Source: JAJDIA01 sp031555145
GTDB lineage: Bacteria > Bacteroidota > Bacteroidia > Bacteroidales > Tannerellaceae
Direction: 5' to 3'
Length of the DNA stretch: 37,072 bases
NCBI GenBank assembly: GCA_031555145.1
Contig: JAVBUR010000018.1
Span: forward strand, 1 to 37,072
How positions within the stretch are numbered: position 1 is the stretch's first letter; every line of letters starts with the position of its first letter. Both the position numbers and the translations under genes were made by a program. Positions 17,048-26,600 of this stretch are shown here, piece after piece. The notes beneath the pieces were generated by a model. The model was not told the origin of the DNA and did not search any database. It was given only the letters and a program-made list of their open reading frames with translations.

Positions 17048-17767
17048 ATGAAAATGTTTGGAACGTATAAAGTGGTCTATCAATTGACCATTACGCATGC
17101 CTATTTCCAGAATGGGGTATGCCCTGATGTGACTGTGAGTCTTACGGCCGAGTCTAACCGCTTTTTGTTCCGGATGCAAATGATATTCAAGCGCATTGAA
17201 GAGAATCAATGGGCTTTGTTAGCTCTCGACTCGACACATTGTGATTCGGAATGGACCGAGTTATTCACCCTCCAATTGGTAGCCGCGTCGCCTGTATTCT
17301 GGGAATACACGGATATAACCTGCCCGCAGGACAAAATGGTGCTCGACGAATTGCAGGTGTCCTTATCTAACCAGGTACTCAAGGATGCATTTGCCGGACG
17401 GCCGCTACTGAAAGACGCCTTTTTCGAATCGAAGCAGGCCTATTGGTTGTATGTGCTGATTCCCGGTGTGACCGAAATAGATAAAGAAACAGAACGGAAG
17501 ATCAAACTCACCGACCTGTCCGGACAGTTAGTGTTCGAACGACAGAAGGATATAGAGGTCAGCGGGAAAACGGGACAAACCTTCCGTACCACCGAACCTG
17601 TCAGTTTGAAAGATGGGTATGACTATCAACTACGCCTGTTCGAAGAAAAGGAATATGGCGATAAACTGCTCAAGCAGTGGCTGGATTATCCCCAACCCGG
17701 TGCATATTATGGTAAAACAAAAAAAGAAGACAAGTGCCCGACACTTGCCCGGTATATTTATTATTAA
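17048..17767 (+). CDS. eCIS-linked protein of unknown function
   Basis: I do not recognise a named family here. From the ATG at 17048 it has 239 residues, no signal peptide and no membrane helix. An N-terminal beta-rich half (MKMFGTYKVVYQLTITHAYFQNG) with several aromatic residues is followed by a second beta-rich half (ERKIKLTDLSGQLVFERQKDIEV) and a C-terminal segment ending PTLARYIYY. The upstream open frame to 16961 overlaps the DUF4255 gene and is rejected. It lies between the tube-terminator and sheath genes, with gaps of 28 and 15 bases, so a structural role at the cap or distal end is a reasonable inference from position alone. Similar unnamed genes occur next to DUF4255 genes in Bacteroidetes systems, to my recollection. 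Confidence 0.75.
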   Translation: MKMFGTYKVVYQLTITHAYFQNGVCPDVTVSLTAESNRFLFRMQMIFKRIEENQWALLALDSTHCDSEWTELFTLQLVAASPVFWEYTDITCPQDKMVLDELQVSLSNQVLKDAFAGRPLLKDAFFESKQAYWLYVLIPGVTEIDKETERKIKLTDLSGQLVFERQKDIEVSGKTGQTFRTTEPVSLKDGYDYQLRLFEEKEYGDKLLKQWLDYPQPGAYYGKTKKEDKCPTLARYIYY

Positions 17768-17782
17768 TTTAAAACGGTACTT

Positions 17783-19333
17783 ATGTCAGTAATGAAAACA
17801 CCCGGCGTTTACATTGTGGAGAAAAACGCATTCCCGAATGCTGTTGTTGAAGCAGCCACAGCGATTCCGGCTTTTGTGGGTTATACGGAAAAAGCCATGA
17901 AAGGGAATACCAGCCTGCTGAACAAACCAACACGAATCAGCTCCATGGCCGAATTCCACAACCTGTTTGGCGGATCTCCCACCCCTGTGTTCAAGGTGGT
18001 GAAGAAAGCCACTGATCCCAAGGCGAGTGCCCTGATCGGGAATACCGATTATGCTATCGCTGCCCCGTCTAAGGTTTATACGTTGTACTATAACCTGTTA
18101 TTCTTCTTTGCGAATGGAGGTGGCACCTGTTATATTGTCTCCGTCGGTCACTATACCGATGCGGTAGACAGTGCAAAGCTACAAGCCGGAATCACCACCC
18201 TGATCCGTGAACAGGAACCTACCATGCTGGTGATCCCCGAAGCCGTCAACCTGAAACGCGACGACTGTATGGCGGTACAGCAACAGATGCTGATGCATTG
18301 CGGCCATGAGATGCGTAACAGGGTCGCTATCCTGGACGTATATCAGGCGGGAGACGATGCCATCAACCTGTTCCGTGAAGGAATCGGCAGTAATTTCCTC
18401 AATTATGGTGCGGTGTATTATCCCTGGTTGCGGACGTCGATCATCAGCGATGCCTATATCTCGGTTGAAAACCTGGAATACGATGAGAACCTGAAAAGCC
18501 TGTTGAGTACGGAAGTTGCCGGCTGGCCCGACAAGGAGATCGTGAAGCTGGTGAACCGTATCGACGTGTCTGCCGAAAAAGCCGCTCCCAAGCCGGCAAA
18601 GGAAGCCGGTAAAGAAGGGGAAGACAAAGCACCGGCTCCGAAGAAACCCGAAGAAACCCGGATCAGCGACGAACAGAAGCAATACCTGCATACGGTGTTG
18701 TTGCGTAACTCGGAAGTGTATAAGTCGCTATTCGATATCATTCGCCAGCAACTGAATATACTGCCTCCTTCAGCCGCCATGGCAGGTATCTATACGATGG
18801 TGGATAATTCGCGGGGTGTATGGAAAGCACCGGCAAATGTATCCATCAACGGCGTAGTCGCTCCGATGCTTACCATCTCCCATCAGGAACAGGAAGACCT
18901 GAATGCGCCCATGTCGGGAAAATCCATCAATGCCATCCGTGTATTCACCGGCGAAGGCGTGAAGGTGTGGGGTGCCCGTACACTGGAAGGAAATAGCTTG
19001 GATTACCGGTATATCAATGTACGCCGTACGCTGATCTATCTGGAAGAATCGGTGAAGAATGCTGTCCGTGCCTATGTGTTCGATCCCAATACGGCCAATA
19101 CGTGGGTGAGTGTGAAAAGCATGGTGAACAATTTTCTGAGTTCCGTATGGAAACGGGGAGGACTGGCCGGAGCAACACCCGATGATGCGTATAGCGTACA
19201 TGTAGGGTTGGGCGAGACCATGACTCCCGAAGACATCCTCGAAGGTATCATGCGCGTTACGGTGCTGGTGGCTATCAGTCGTCCTGCCGAATTCATCGAG
19301 ATTACTTTCCAGCAGCAAATGCAGAAATCATAA
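17783..19333 (+). CDS. eCIS contractile sheath protein
   Basis: This is the sheath subunit that contracts to drive the inner tube. The 516 residues start MSVMKTPGVYIVEKNAFPNAVVE, the standard sheath N-terminus (PGVYI). The conserved fold includes AIPAFVGYTEKA and FFANGGGTCYIVSVGHY. The C-terminal domain has NAIRVFTGEGVKVWGARTL, YINVRRTLIYLEESVKNA and TPEDILEGIMRVTVLVAISRPAEFIEITF, which form the interlocking core of phage and eCIS sheaths. A Lys/Pro/Ala/Glu-rich linker of about 30 residues (263-294) interrupts the middle domain and probably loops out on the particle surface. Afp has three sheath genes; here there is only one. Confidence 0.95.
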   Translation: MSVMKTPGVYIVEKNAFPNAVVEAATAIPAFVGYTEKAMKGNTSLLNKPTRISSMAEFHNLFGGSPTPVFKVVKKATDPKASALIGNTDYAIAAPSKVYTLYYNLLFFFANGGGTCYIVSVGHYTDAVDSAKLQAGITTLIREQEPTMLVIPEAVNLKRDDCMAVQQQMLMHCGHEMRNRVAILDVYQAGDDAINLFREGIGSNFLNYGAVYYPWLRTSIISDAYISVENLEYDENLKSLLSTEVAGWPDKEIVKLVNRIDVSAEKAAPKPAKEAGKEGEDKAPAPKKPEETRISDEQKQYLHTVLLRNSEVYKSLFDIIRQQLNILPPSAAMAGIYTMVDNSRGVWKAPANVSINGVVAPMLTISHQEQEDLNAPMSGKSINAIRVFTGEGVKVWGARTLEGNSLDYRYINVRRTLIYLEESVKNAVRAYVFDPNTANTWVSVKSMVNNFLSSVWKRGGLAGATPDDAYSVHVGLGETMTPEDILEGIMRVTVLVAISRPAEFIEITFQQQMQKS

Positions 19334-19369
19334 GAAAGACAGATTATTCATTATTAAATACAGCATAGT

Positions 19370-19843
19370 ATGGCAGAGCAACAAGCAAACAATACGACTG
19401 CATGGCCTTTACCTGCGTTTTATTTTAGCGTAGTCATCGAAGGGCTGGGCGAGATAGCCTTCCGGGAAGTGTCCGGATTGGACATTGAGGCCCAGGTAAT
19501 CGAATACCGGCATGGCAACAGCCCGGAATTCTCTACGATCAAGATGCCGGGACTGAAGAAGTTCAGTCAGGTGGTATTGAAGAAGGGTGTTTTCAAGAGC
19601 GATAACAAACTGTTCGATTGGTTCAATTCCATCCAGTTGAATACCGTACAGCGTTATCCGGTTACGATCAGCCTGTTGGATGAGGCAGGATCGCCCACCA
19701 TGGTATGGAAGCTGACGAATGCCTGGCCGACCAAGATCACGGGCGTATCCCTGAAGTCGGACGGCAACGAGGCGGCGGTCGAAGGGGTCGAACTGGCGCA
19801 TGAAGGGCTGGTTATTAGCAATGGCGGAGCCGCAGGGAAATGA
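19370..19843 (+). CDS. eCIS inner tube protein 1 (gp19-like)
   Basis: This is a tube subunit of 157 residues in the T4 gp19/Hcp-like fold. It starts with a short polar tail, then LPAFYFSVVIEGLGEIAFREVSGLDIEAQVIEYRHG, the family signature FREVSGL. It continues with IKMPGLKKFSQVVLKKGVF and the conserved NAWPTKITGVSLKSDGNEAAVEGVELAHEGL end. It is likely the main tube ring protein stacked inside the sheath. It overlaps the second tube gene by 4 bases (ATGA), so the two are translated together. A 36-base gap with no promoter match separates it from the sheath gene. Confidence 0.95.
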   Translation: MAEQQANNTTAWPLPAFYFSVVIEGLGEIAFREVSGLDIEAQVIEYRHGNSPEFSTIKMPGLKKFSQVVLKKGVFKSDNKLFDWFNSIQLNTVQRYPVTISLLDEAGSPTMVWKLTNAWPTKITGVSLKSDGNEAAVEGVELAHEGLVISNGGAAGK

Positions 19844-20319
19844 GCGCGACTGCCTCCGATCGTACAGCAGAACAGTGGCTGCCTCCCGTGGCGTTCTATT
19901 TCAATGTGGAATTCCACGGAGAGCCCGCTGTGCCTGATACGGCCTTCCGGGAGGTCACCGGCCTCTCTGTCGAAGTCGATACCGAACAGGTTCGCGAGGG
20001 AGGAGAGAACAATTTCGTCCATCAACTGCCTACCGGGCTCAAACATGGCCGCCTGGTGCTGAAGCGGACATTGGAAACACTCGACAACGCCCTGGAGAAG
20101 TGGATCCGTGACAACCTGGAAAGTGGCTTTGCCAAAGGCTTTCAGCCGAGGCATATCAGTGTCTCCCTGCTGGATCAGGAGGGTAAACTGAAAGCCCAGT
20201 GGTTGTGCAGCCATGCCTATCCGGTGAAATGGGAAGTCAGCGCCCTGAACGCCCAGCAAAGCGAACTGTTGATCGAATCGTTGGAATTGAATTATAACAC
20301 ACTGGTCAGAGGTAAGTAA
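19840..20319 (+). CDS. eCIS inner tube protein 2 (gp19-like)
   Basis: This is a second tube subunit of 159 residues, parallel to the first: LPPVAFYFNVEFHG, FREVTGLSVEVDTEQVREGGENNF, KHGRLVLKRTLETLDNALEKW and a terminal EVSALNAQQSELLIESLELNYNTLVRG. In Afp and PVC the Afp5-type copy forms the baseplate-proximal ring that connects tube to hub. The greater divergence and the position just before the hub genes make that role likely here. It overlaps neighbours on both sides: 4 bases with tube 1, and 1 base (TAATG) with the small gene that follows. Confidence 0.93.
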   Translation: MSATASDRTAEQWLPPVAFYFNVEFHGEPAVPDTAFREVTGLSVEVDTEQVREGGENNFVHQLPTGLKHGRLVLKRTLETLDNALEKWIRDNLESGFAKGFQPRHISVSLLDQEGKLKAQWLCSHAYPVKWEVSALNAQQSELLIESLELNYNTLVRGK

Positions 20320-20474
20320 TGGCAATCGTGATCAAAGAAATCAAAGTGGTGACCACTGTGGAGCGGAACGACAAGCAGGTCGCTCTGTCTCCGCAATGGA
20401 TCAGCGAAGTGAACAAACTGCTGAATGAGCGGAAGCAACGCCCAACTCGGCCTCAACAATCGAATGAACGATGA
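20319..20474 (+). CDS. Small DUF5908-like eCIS protein, 51 residues
   Basis: This is a short gene tucked between the second tube gene and the LysM gene. It starts at the ATG overlapping the tube stop by 1 base and ends with a TGA that overlaps the next ATG (ATGA). The product begins MAIVIKEIKVVTTVE and has 51 residues, rich in Lys, Arg and Gln at the end. The beta-strand start and the small charged C-terminus match the DUF5908 type found at this position in Bacteroidetes contractile systems, probably the counterpart of Afp6. Overlap on both sides strongly supports translation. Its exact role in the hub is not known. Confidence 0.82.
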   Translation: MAIVIKEIKVVTTVERNDKQVALSPQWISEVNKLLNERKQRPTRPQQSNER

Positions 20475-21115
20475 TAGCAAAACTGAAACTGGTCATCTTT
20501 AAAGACGCGGAGTTCAAGGAGCAGGCCCACGAGATCAATCTGCAGATCAATCCGGCAGATTACAAACTGGACAAGTCGATCAGCTACGAGGCGAAAGGCC
20601 TGTTAGCCCCCCAGTACAAGCAACATGGGAAAGACAGCCTGTCGCTTGATTTTGTGATCGACGGCACCGGTATTGTACCGGCCGACGAGGAAGTGATTGT
20701 CAGTAAGAAGATTGAAGAACTGGAGAAGTTCCTGTATGAACCTTTTCTGAAGGAAGACACGGCGCAACCTTACTTTGTACAGATTCGGTGGGGAAAGATG
20801 TTCTTCAATGGCCGGTTGGAGAAGATGCAGGTACACTATACCTTGTTCAAACCTAACGGTGAACCGTTGCGTGCCAAAGTAAACCTGTCTTTTGTCCGAA
20901 GTCAGCCCTCCGAGATCACCGCCAGGTTTGCCGCCGGTCAGGCGGCGAAAGACAAGATGGTGGAAGTGAAGAGCGGAGAGACGCTGCCCTTCCTCTGTAA
21001 CCGGGAATATGGCGATTCGACCATGGATGTGACAATCGCCAAGAAGAATGGATTACCCAATATACGAACCATCAAGCCGGGACAGAAGCTCCTCTTCCCT
21101 GCCCTGGAAAGTTAA
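20471..21115 (+). CDS. eCIS LysM-containing baseplate hub protein (Afp7-like)
   Basis: This protein of 214 residues connects the tube to the spike. The N-terminal domain (about 1-155) is beta-rich, with MIAKLKLVIFKDAEFKEQAH, QINPADYKLDKSISYE and RAKVNLSFVRSQPS; the NPADYKLDKS segment is typical of the family. A LysM domain fills about 166-212 (VKSGETLPFLCNREYGDST, IKPGQKLLFP). In Afp and PVC the Afp7 homologue forms part of the hub next to the spike; its LysM domain is thought to serve assembly, not free peptidoglycan binding. It is separated from the VgrG-like gene by 13 bases. Confidence 0.92.
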   Translation: MIAKLKLVIFKDAEFKEQAHEINLQINPADYKLDKSISYEAKGLLAPQYKQHGKDSLSLDFVIDGTGIVPADEEVIVSKKIEELEKFLYEPFLKEDTAQPYFVQIRWGKMFFNGRLEKMQVHYTLFKPNGEPLRAKVNLSFVRSQPSEITARFAAGQAAKDKMVEVKSGETLPFLCNREYGDSTMDVTIAKKNGLPNIRTIKPGQKLLFPALES

Positions 21116-21128
21116 CAGATGAAACTTT

Positions 21129-22901
21129 ATGGGAAAGAAAGCCGACATCGCACTATGCAGCATCTATAGCGGGGGAAACAAAATCCCCGACACGTATGAA
21201 CTGATCTATGCCTCTATCCGTACGGAACTGAACCATATCGGGAAGGCAACGTTGGAACTGTATGCCGGTCATACGCACGAAGCACCTTTTGAGGTGAGCG
21301 ACCACGATATATTCAAGCATGGATCTGACATCCGTCTGGAAATGAAGAACGATCAGGGCGCCGTTGTCCTGTTTGAAGGCTTTGTCGTCTCCACTGAATT
21401 GACGATAGAGCCCAATCGCCCCGATTTATTGACAGTGGAATGCAGAGATTACGCCTTCCTGTCCACATTGGGTCGGCAGAACAGAGTCTATGAGAAGGCT
21501 ACGGATAGCGACATTATGCGGAAGATAATCGCCAACTATTCCGACCTCTCCCTGAAGGTTGAGGATACAGCGACGGAGCATCCCTCCCTGGTCCAGTATT
21601 ACTGTACCGACTGGGACTTCCTGTTGTCGCGTGCCGATGCCAATGGTCTGGTCATAGCGGCTGCCGGTAAGCAACTCACGATCGGAAAACCCGATGTCGG
21701 CGCCTCGCCGGTTGCCGAGTTCCAGTATGGCGTGGATGTGTACGATTTCAAAGGTTCACTCTCACTCTCCGGGCAGTATGCGGACGTAAATGCTGTTGCC
21801 TGGAATTATACCCGGCAGGAACTGATGGAAGAAAAAGGACGGAAGCCCAACACAAATAAACAGGGCGACCTGACGATCGACGACCTGGCGAAGCGCAACA
21901 AAAACCAATTGCTACTCCAAACAGATGCCGCGATCGACAAGGCCTGCCTGAAAACGTGGGCGGATGCCATGGCATTGCGGACCACCCTTTCCCGTTACAG
22001 CGGTTCCTTCACTGTCGAGGGCAATGGTGCGGTAACGGCAGGATGTACGATCACCTTGAAAGGGTTGGGTAAACGATACGATGGCACCTTGTATGTCAGC
22101 TCGGTAGAACACATCCTCGAAGAAAACAGTTGGACGACCCGGATTGGTATGGGGTTGCCCCGTTACCACGTCGCCGAGCAACCGGATGTGGCGGCTCCCC
22201 TGGCGTCCGGCCTACTGCCGGGTATTCAAGGATTGCATGTCGGCATTGTCCGCCAGCTGCATGAAGACCCGGCGAAGGAGTATCGTCTCCTGGTGGAACT
22301 GCCTTTGTTGAACAGTGAACAGAAAGCCGTCTGGGCACGGCTGACAATGCCGTATGCGGGTACCGGTACCGGATTCTTCTTTGTGCCGGAAGTAGGCGAA
22401 GAGGTAGTAGTGGGCTTCTTTAACAACGATCCCTGCCACCCAGTGGTGTTGGGATGTATGTACAGCAGCAAGAAAAAGCCACCTGTTCCTTTGGAAGAAA
22501 AAAACAACCAGAAAAGGATCGTCAGCAAAGAAGGGCTGACGCTATCGTTCGACGAAGAAAAGAAAACAATCCTGATCACTACGCCCGGTGGTAACCTGGC
22601 CGAATGGAACGATGATACGAAAGCCATCCGCATCGTCGATCAGCAAAAGAATATGTTCCAGATGAACGACAAGGGGATCACCCTGCAGTCCGACAAGGAT
22701 ATTATCCTGCAAGCGAAAGGGAATATACAACTGGATGCCCAGCAAAAAGTGACAGTGACGTCCAAAGCCGATGTCTCTTTTGAAGGCACTAATGTGAAAG
22801 CTGCCGCCAAGGCGACAATATCGCTCAAGGGCAATGCGTCGGCCGAGTTGTCGTCTTCGGGGAATACGGTGGTAAAAGGAAGCATTGTAATGATCAATTA
22901 A
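21129..22901 (+). CDS. eCIS VgrG-like central spike (Afp8-like)
   Basis: This is the central spike trimer subunit, a gp27-gp5 fusion of 590 residues. Residues about 1-350 form the gp27-like hub (ATLELYAGHTHEAPFEVSD, VQYYCTDWDFLLSRADANGLV). Residues about 365-445 are the OB-fold (GLHVGIVRQLHEDPAKEYRLLVELP, GTGFFFVPEVGEEVVVGFFNNDPCHPVVLG). Residues about 470-590 form a repetitive beta-prism with ILQAKGNIQLDAQQKVTVTSKADVSFEG and SLKGNASAELSSSGNT. No extra effector domain is attached. The PAAR gene follows 11 bases later and supplies the tip that would sit on this prism. Confidence 0.95.
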   Translation: MGKKADIALCSIYSGGNKIPDTYELIYASIRTELNHIGKATLELYAGHTHEAPFEVSDHDIFKHGSDIRLEMKNDQGAVVLFEGFVVSTELTIEPNRPDLLTVECRDYAFLSTLGRQNRVYEKATDSDIMRKIIANYSDLSLKVEDTATEHPSLVQYYCTDWDFLLSRADANGLVIAAAGKQLTIGKPDVGASPVAEFQYGVDVYDFKGSLSLSGQYADVNAVAWNYTRQELMEEKGRKPNTNKQGDLTIDDLAKRNKNQLLLQTDAAIDKACLKTWADAMALRTTLSRYSGSFTVEGNGAVTAGCTITLKGLGKRYDGTLYVSSVEHILEENSWTTRIGMGLPRYHVAEQPDVAAPLASGLLPGIQGLHVGIVRQLHEDPAKEYRLLVELPLLNSEQKAVWARLTMPYAGTGTGFFFVPEVGEEVVVGFFNNDPCHPVVLGCMYSSKKKPPVPLEEKNNQKRIVSKEGLTLSFDEEKKTILITTPGGNLAEWNDDTKAIRIVDQQKNMFQMNDKGITLQSDKDIILQAKGNIQLDAQQKVTVTSKADVSFEGTNVKAAAKATISLKGNASAELSSSGNTVVKGSIVMIN

Positions 22902-22912
22902 GCCTGAATGAT

Positions 22913-23212
22913 ATGCCAAGTGCCGCACGAATAACAGATATGCATGTGTGCCCGATGCAAACACCGGGTATACCACCAATCCCCCATGTTGGAGGACCGA
23001 TTATAGGCCCGGGAGCTCCCACCGTGCTGATCGGTAAGTTGCCGGCAGCCGTAGTAGGCGATATGTGTGCGTGTACCGGTCCGCCGGATTCGATCGTCAA
23101 GGGATCGGCCACGGTATTGATCGGTGGCAAGCCCGCGGCAAGAATGGGGGATATGACCGCCCATGGAGGAAGTATTGTGTTAGGCTGTCCGACGGTGATT
23201 ATCGGCGGATAA
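22913..23212 (+). CDS. eCIS PAAR-domain spike tip
   Basis: This 99-residue PAAR protein sharpens the spike. Motifs include AARITDMHVCPMQTPGIPPIPH near the start, GAPTVLIGKLPAAVVGDMCACTGPPD, GSATVLIGGKPAARMGDMTAHGG and a terminal IVLGCPTVIIGG. Cys and His residues (His11 and Cys13 near the start, Cys52, Cys54 and His85 later) could bind the tip metal. There is no C-terminal toxin extension, so the tip is structural. It is followed by the gp25-like gene 14 bases downstream. Confidence 0.95.
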   Translation: MPSAARITDMHVCPMQTPGIPPIPHVGGPIIGPGAPTVLIGKLPAAVVGDMCACTGPPDSIVKGSATVLIGGKPAARMGDMTAHGGSIVLGCPTVIIGG

Positions 23213-23226
23213 AAAGAGATAAGCGT

Positions 23227-23619
23227 ATGGAAACAAACAGACAAGGAGAAATAAGCAGTTGGTCTTTTCCGCCGGAATTCAATCCGGGGATCTATCCGAC
23301 CCGTCTGGTGACCGGCGTGGAGAATATCCGGCAAAGCCTGGAGATACTCTTCTCTACACTTCCGGGCGAAAGGGTACATCGGGCAGACTACGGTTTCTCG
23401 TTTAAGGAGATTGTGTTTGAACCTGCGAACCTGGGTACGCGTACATTAATAGAAGATCGCCTTCGGCGGGCTGTAGAAGTGTTTGAGCCCCGTATCCGGA
23501 TAGACCAACTGGCTATCGACGACACGGATATCGTCGAAGGCATCTGGAAAATATATATGGAATACACTATCCTACAATATAATACAACCGATCAAATCAC
23601 TTATTCCGTACAGTTCTGA
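23227..23619 (+). CDS. eCIS gp25-like baseplate wedge (Afp9-like)
   Basis: This baseplate wedge protein has 130 residues, the usual size for the gp25 family. TRLVTGVENIRQSLEILFSTLPGERVHRADYGFSF carries the conserved LPGER-like turn and the following pattern, and EDRLRRAVEVFEPRIRIDQLAID and the beta-rich end match gp25. In T4-like and eCIS baseplates it ties the sheath to the wedge. The frame is open back to 23065 inside the PAAR gene; the ATG at 23227 is chosen because it follows the PAAR stop and gives the right length. The stop overlaps the next start by 1 base. Confidence 0.94.
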   Translation: METNRQGEISSWSFPPEFNPGIYPTRLVTGVENIRQSLEILFSTLPGERVHRADYGFSFKEIVFEPANLGTRTLIEDRLRRAVEVFEPRIRIDQLAIDDTDIVEGIWKIYMEYTILQYNTTDQITYSVQF

Positions 23620-26600
23620 TGAACAACAAAAGGCACCATATGGATAGTCCGGATCGTGCACAGTACCTGCAACGAGTCTGCCAAACGGATCAACTGGATG
23701 TGTTGGAGAGTAATCACTCCGCCTTATTCAGTTATCTGATGAAGCAGTCTGCATCCATTCCGCTTCCTTGTGGAGACGGAAAGGATTATTCGTTTGCCGC
23801 GTTGATGCGCTACCAGGCCTTGTTTATACTGGAAGCCATACAGGGTAGTACGGAAAAAGATGAGGGCAAGTTAAGGGAATTACTGGCCGTCTGGGACGAA
23901 CAGTTACGCTATAGCCCCTCATTGAAGCTATCGCAGGTTGTTTCCAACCTGATAAAGAACCAGGTACCTGCCGGCGAGTGTATGGATATCCTTCGGGCAG
24001 GTTATGTAGAATTCAGGCAGGACATCACCCAATCCGGCATCAATGATCCGGCGTTGGCTACCCTGGATTCCTTTATCAGCAACTATGCCTATGTCGTATC
24101 CGGGTTTAACGGGTTATGGGGGCGCTTTGCCGAATTTTATGTGAAAAACATTTTACGCATTCGCCCTTTACCCATCCGTCCGGATCGGACCTGGCTGATG
24201 TTGACGAAAAGAGAGGATTCGCATGATGTCCTGATACCGGAGCATACAGCTTTTATTGCCGGGACCGATGAGAAAGGAACGGATCTTTGCTACTACAGCA
24301 CAGAACCTGTCATGGCGACGGGTATGAAACTGCATGCAGTCTCTTCCGTCTTGTTCCAGCAAAATGTGTTGGTCGTCAATGGGAAGAAACTGCAATATGT
24401 CCAAACTATCCTGCAAAAGATGATCCAGCCGAATGAGCAGAAACAGCCCGTCGTACTGTTTGATACGAATGCCCATCGGGATGATGTCCATACGTTTATC
24501 CCAACCGGACTGATGATCGAATCTCCCCTGTTTGTATTGGAGGAAGGATATCGGGAGGTGATGCTCCGGTTGTATCTGACCCCCGAATCGGTCACCTTTT
24601 TCCAACGCTATGCGGAAGATCTGACAAATCGGGCAGACCGGACGAAAGATATCTATTACCGGTTACTGAAAGATACTTTTTACCTCGAGATTAGTACGGC
24701 AGGCGAATGGCGTCATATTCCTTCCTACGAATTGAAATATCATGCCGAAAGCGGGCAGGAACATTTCTGCATTTCTTTCCTATTACCCTATGATTATCCA
24801 GCGCCTGTTCCCTGCGAGGAGGAAGCGCATGGCATGAACACCCAATGGCCGTCTTTGCGGATACTGATCAACAGAGATGCCCCGATCTTCCCTTATACAT
24901 GGGCGCGGCAACTATTTATCCACCGGCTGTCTATCGAGAACGATGTACGCGATGTCACTTCTCTGGAGGTCATCAACGAGCAGGGCAGACAAAATACAGA
25001 TGCTTCTTTCTATCCATTCGGCGTACAGGGTGATAAAGGAGCCTGGATGATTGCCGGAAACTATGAAGCCGCCATCAAGCCGTTGACTGAGGTCCGGCTG
25101 ACCTGCCAATGGCTGCAGCTACCACATGAAGTAGGCGGTTTTGCCTCCTACTATAAGGATTACGAGCAATCGATCGATAACACCTCTTTCCGCGTCAAGA
25201 CGGAATACCTGAAAGAAAAAACCTGGGTGGAAAGCTCTCCCGTCCGGAGCAATCTCTTTGCCGTGCATGCCACTACCCGGACGTTGATACCGGAAAGCAG
25301 TCTTTCCTGGAACCTCCAAAAACAAATGCCGGCGTATGCACATGACCGTGCCGACTTTACCTATGGCAAAGTTCCGTCAGGCTTTATCCGTATGTCGCTG
25401 GATGCTCCGGATACCGGTTTTGGGCATTCGCTCTATCAACGCTTGTTTATCAATAGCCTGCTGAAAAGGGGGAATAAGGAAGAGGTAAAGTTGATACCGT
25501 CTCCCTATGTCCCCATGCTGGATGGCCTTACCTTACATTATAAGGCGGAAGAAACCATTCAGTTTGGAACCGGGTATGCACAGGGAAAGACACGCCTGTA
25601 TCATATTGACCCGATAACGAAAAAAAATATACAACCGATCCAAAAGGGAACGTTTACGTTGGTCAATGGCCCGGAAGAAGAAGGATACCTGAAGTTCGCT
25701 TTTTCGGATATCATCGGATATCAAACGATCCGTCTGCATGCCGAACTGCTGCCTTCACACCATGAGTTTGAGAAGTCGGATCTGTTGCCCATCAAGTGGT
25801 ATTACCATAACGGCCTTCAATGGATACGTCTGGCTGAAGAGGCTTTTCTGCAGGATACGACCGACCATTTCCTGAACAGTGGCGTGATAGAGATTCAGTT
25901 GCCCGCCCGTATCACGGAAGCGCAACTGGATGGCGACGGTTTATTCTGGCTGTATGCCGCTTTTGAGCGTAACTCACTGAATTATCCTTCTGTATTCGGA
26001 TTTTTCCTGAATACCGTAGAGGTCGCAGCCCGGCCTGACGACCAGGCTGAAAATGCATGGGGGACACAGCGTCTTCCGGCGGGCACGATCAACCGTTTTC
26101 AAAAGGAACTGCCGGGTATCCAGTCGGTCAGCCAGTTGCGCCCCAGTCTGGGTGGCCTTGAACCCGAGTCACTTCAGCGCATGATCTTCCGGGCATCCAA
26201 CCAGGCATTATTTCGTCAGAAGCCGGTTACCCCCGAAGATTATGAACGGATGGTACTGGAACGGTTTCCGCAGGTGGATAAGGTGACCTGCTTCCCTGCC
26301 TGTGATACGAAGAATGATGGACGTAAAGGAGTAGTAACCCTGGCTGTCATGCAGAAAAAGCCGGATATGCTGCTACCGTTATGCCCGTATGACCTGCTTT
26401 TTGAGATAGAACAGGAAATCAGCCACCATACAGCCCCATTTGTGCTTGTCGATGCCATTAATCCGGTGTTTGAAGAGGTGATGATCCGGTGTCATGTAAC
26501 GCTCAAACCGGGTATCAGGCAGAACCTGTTCCAAAGAGATATAAAGCGAAGACTGGATCAGTATATCGCGCCTTGGATGGGAACAGACGATCTCCCGTCT

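Noticed and set aside
22913..23212. PAAR protein as an effector carrier
   Set aside because: It ends right after the PAAR fold with no C-terminal extension.
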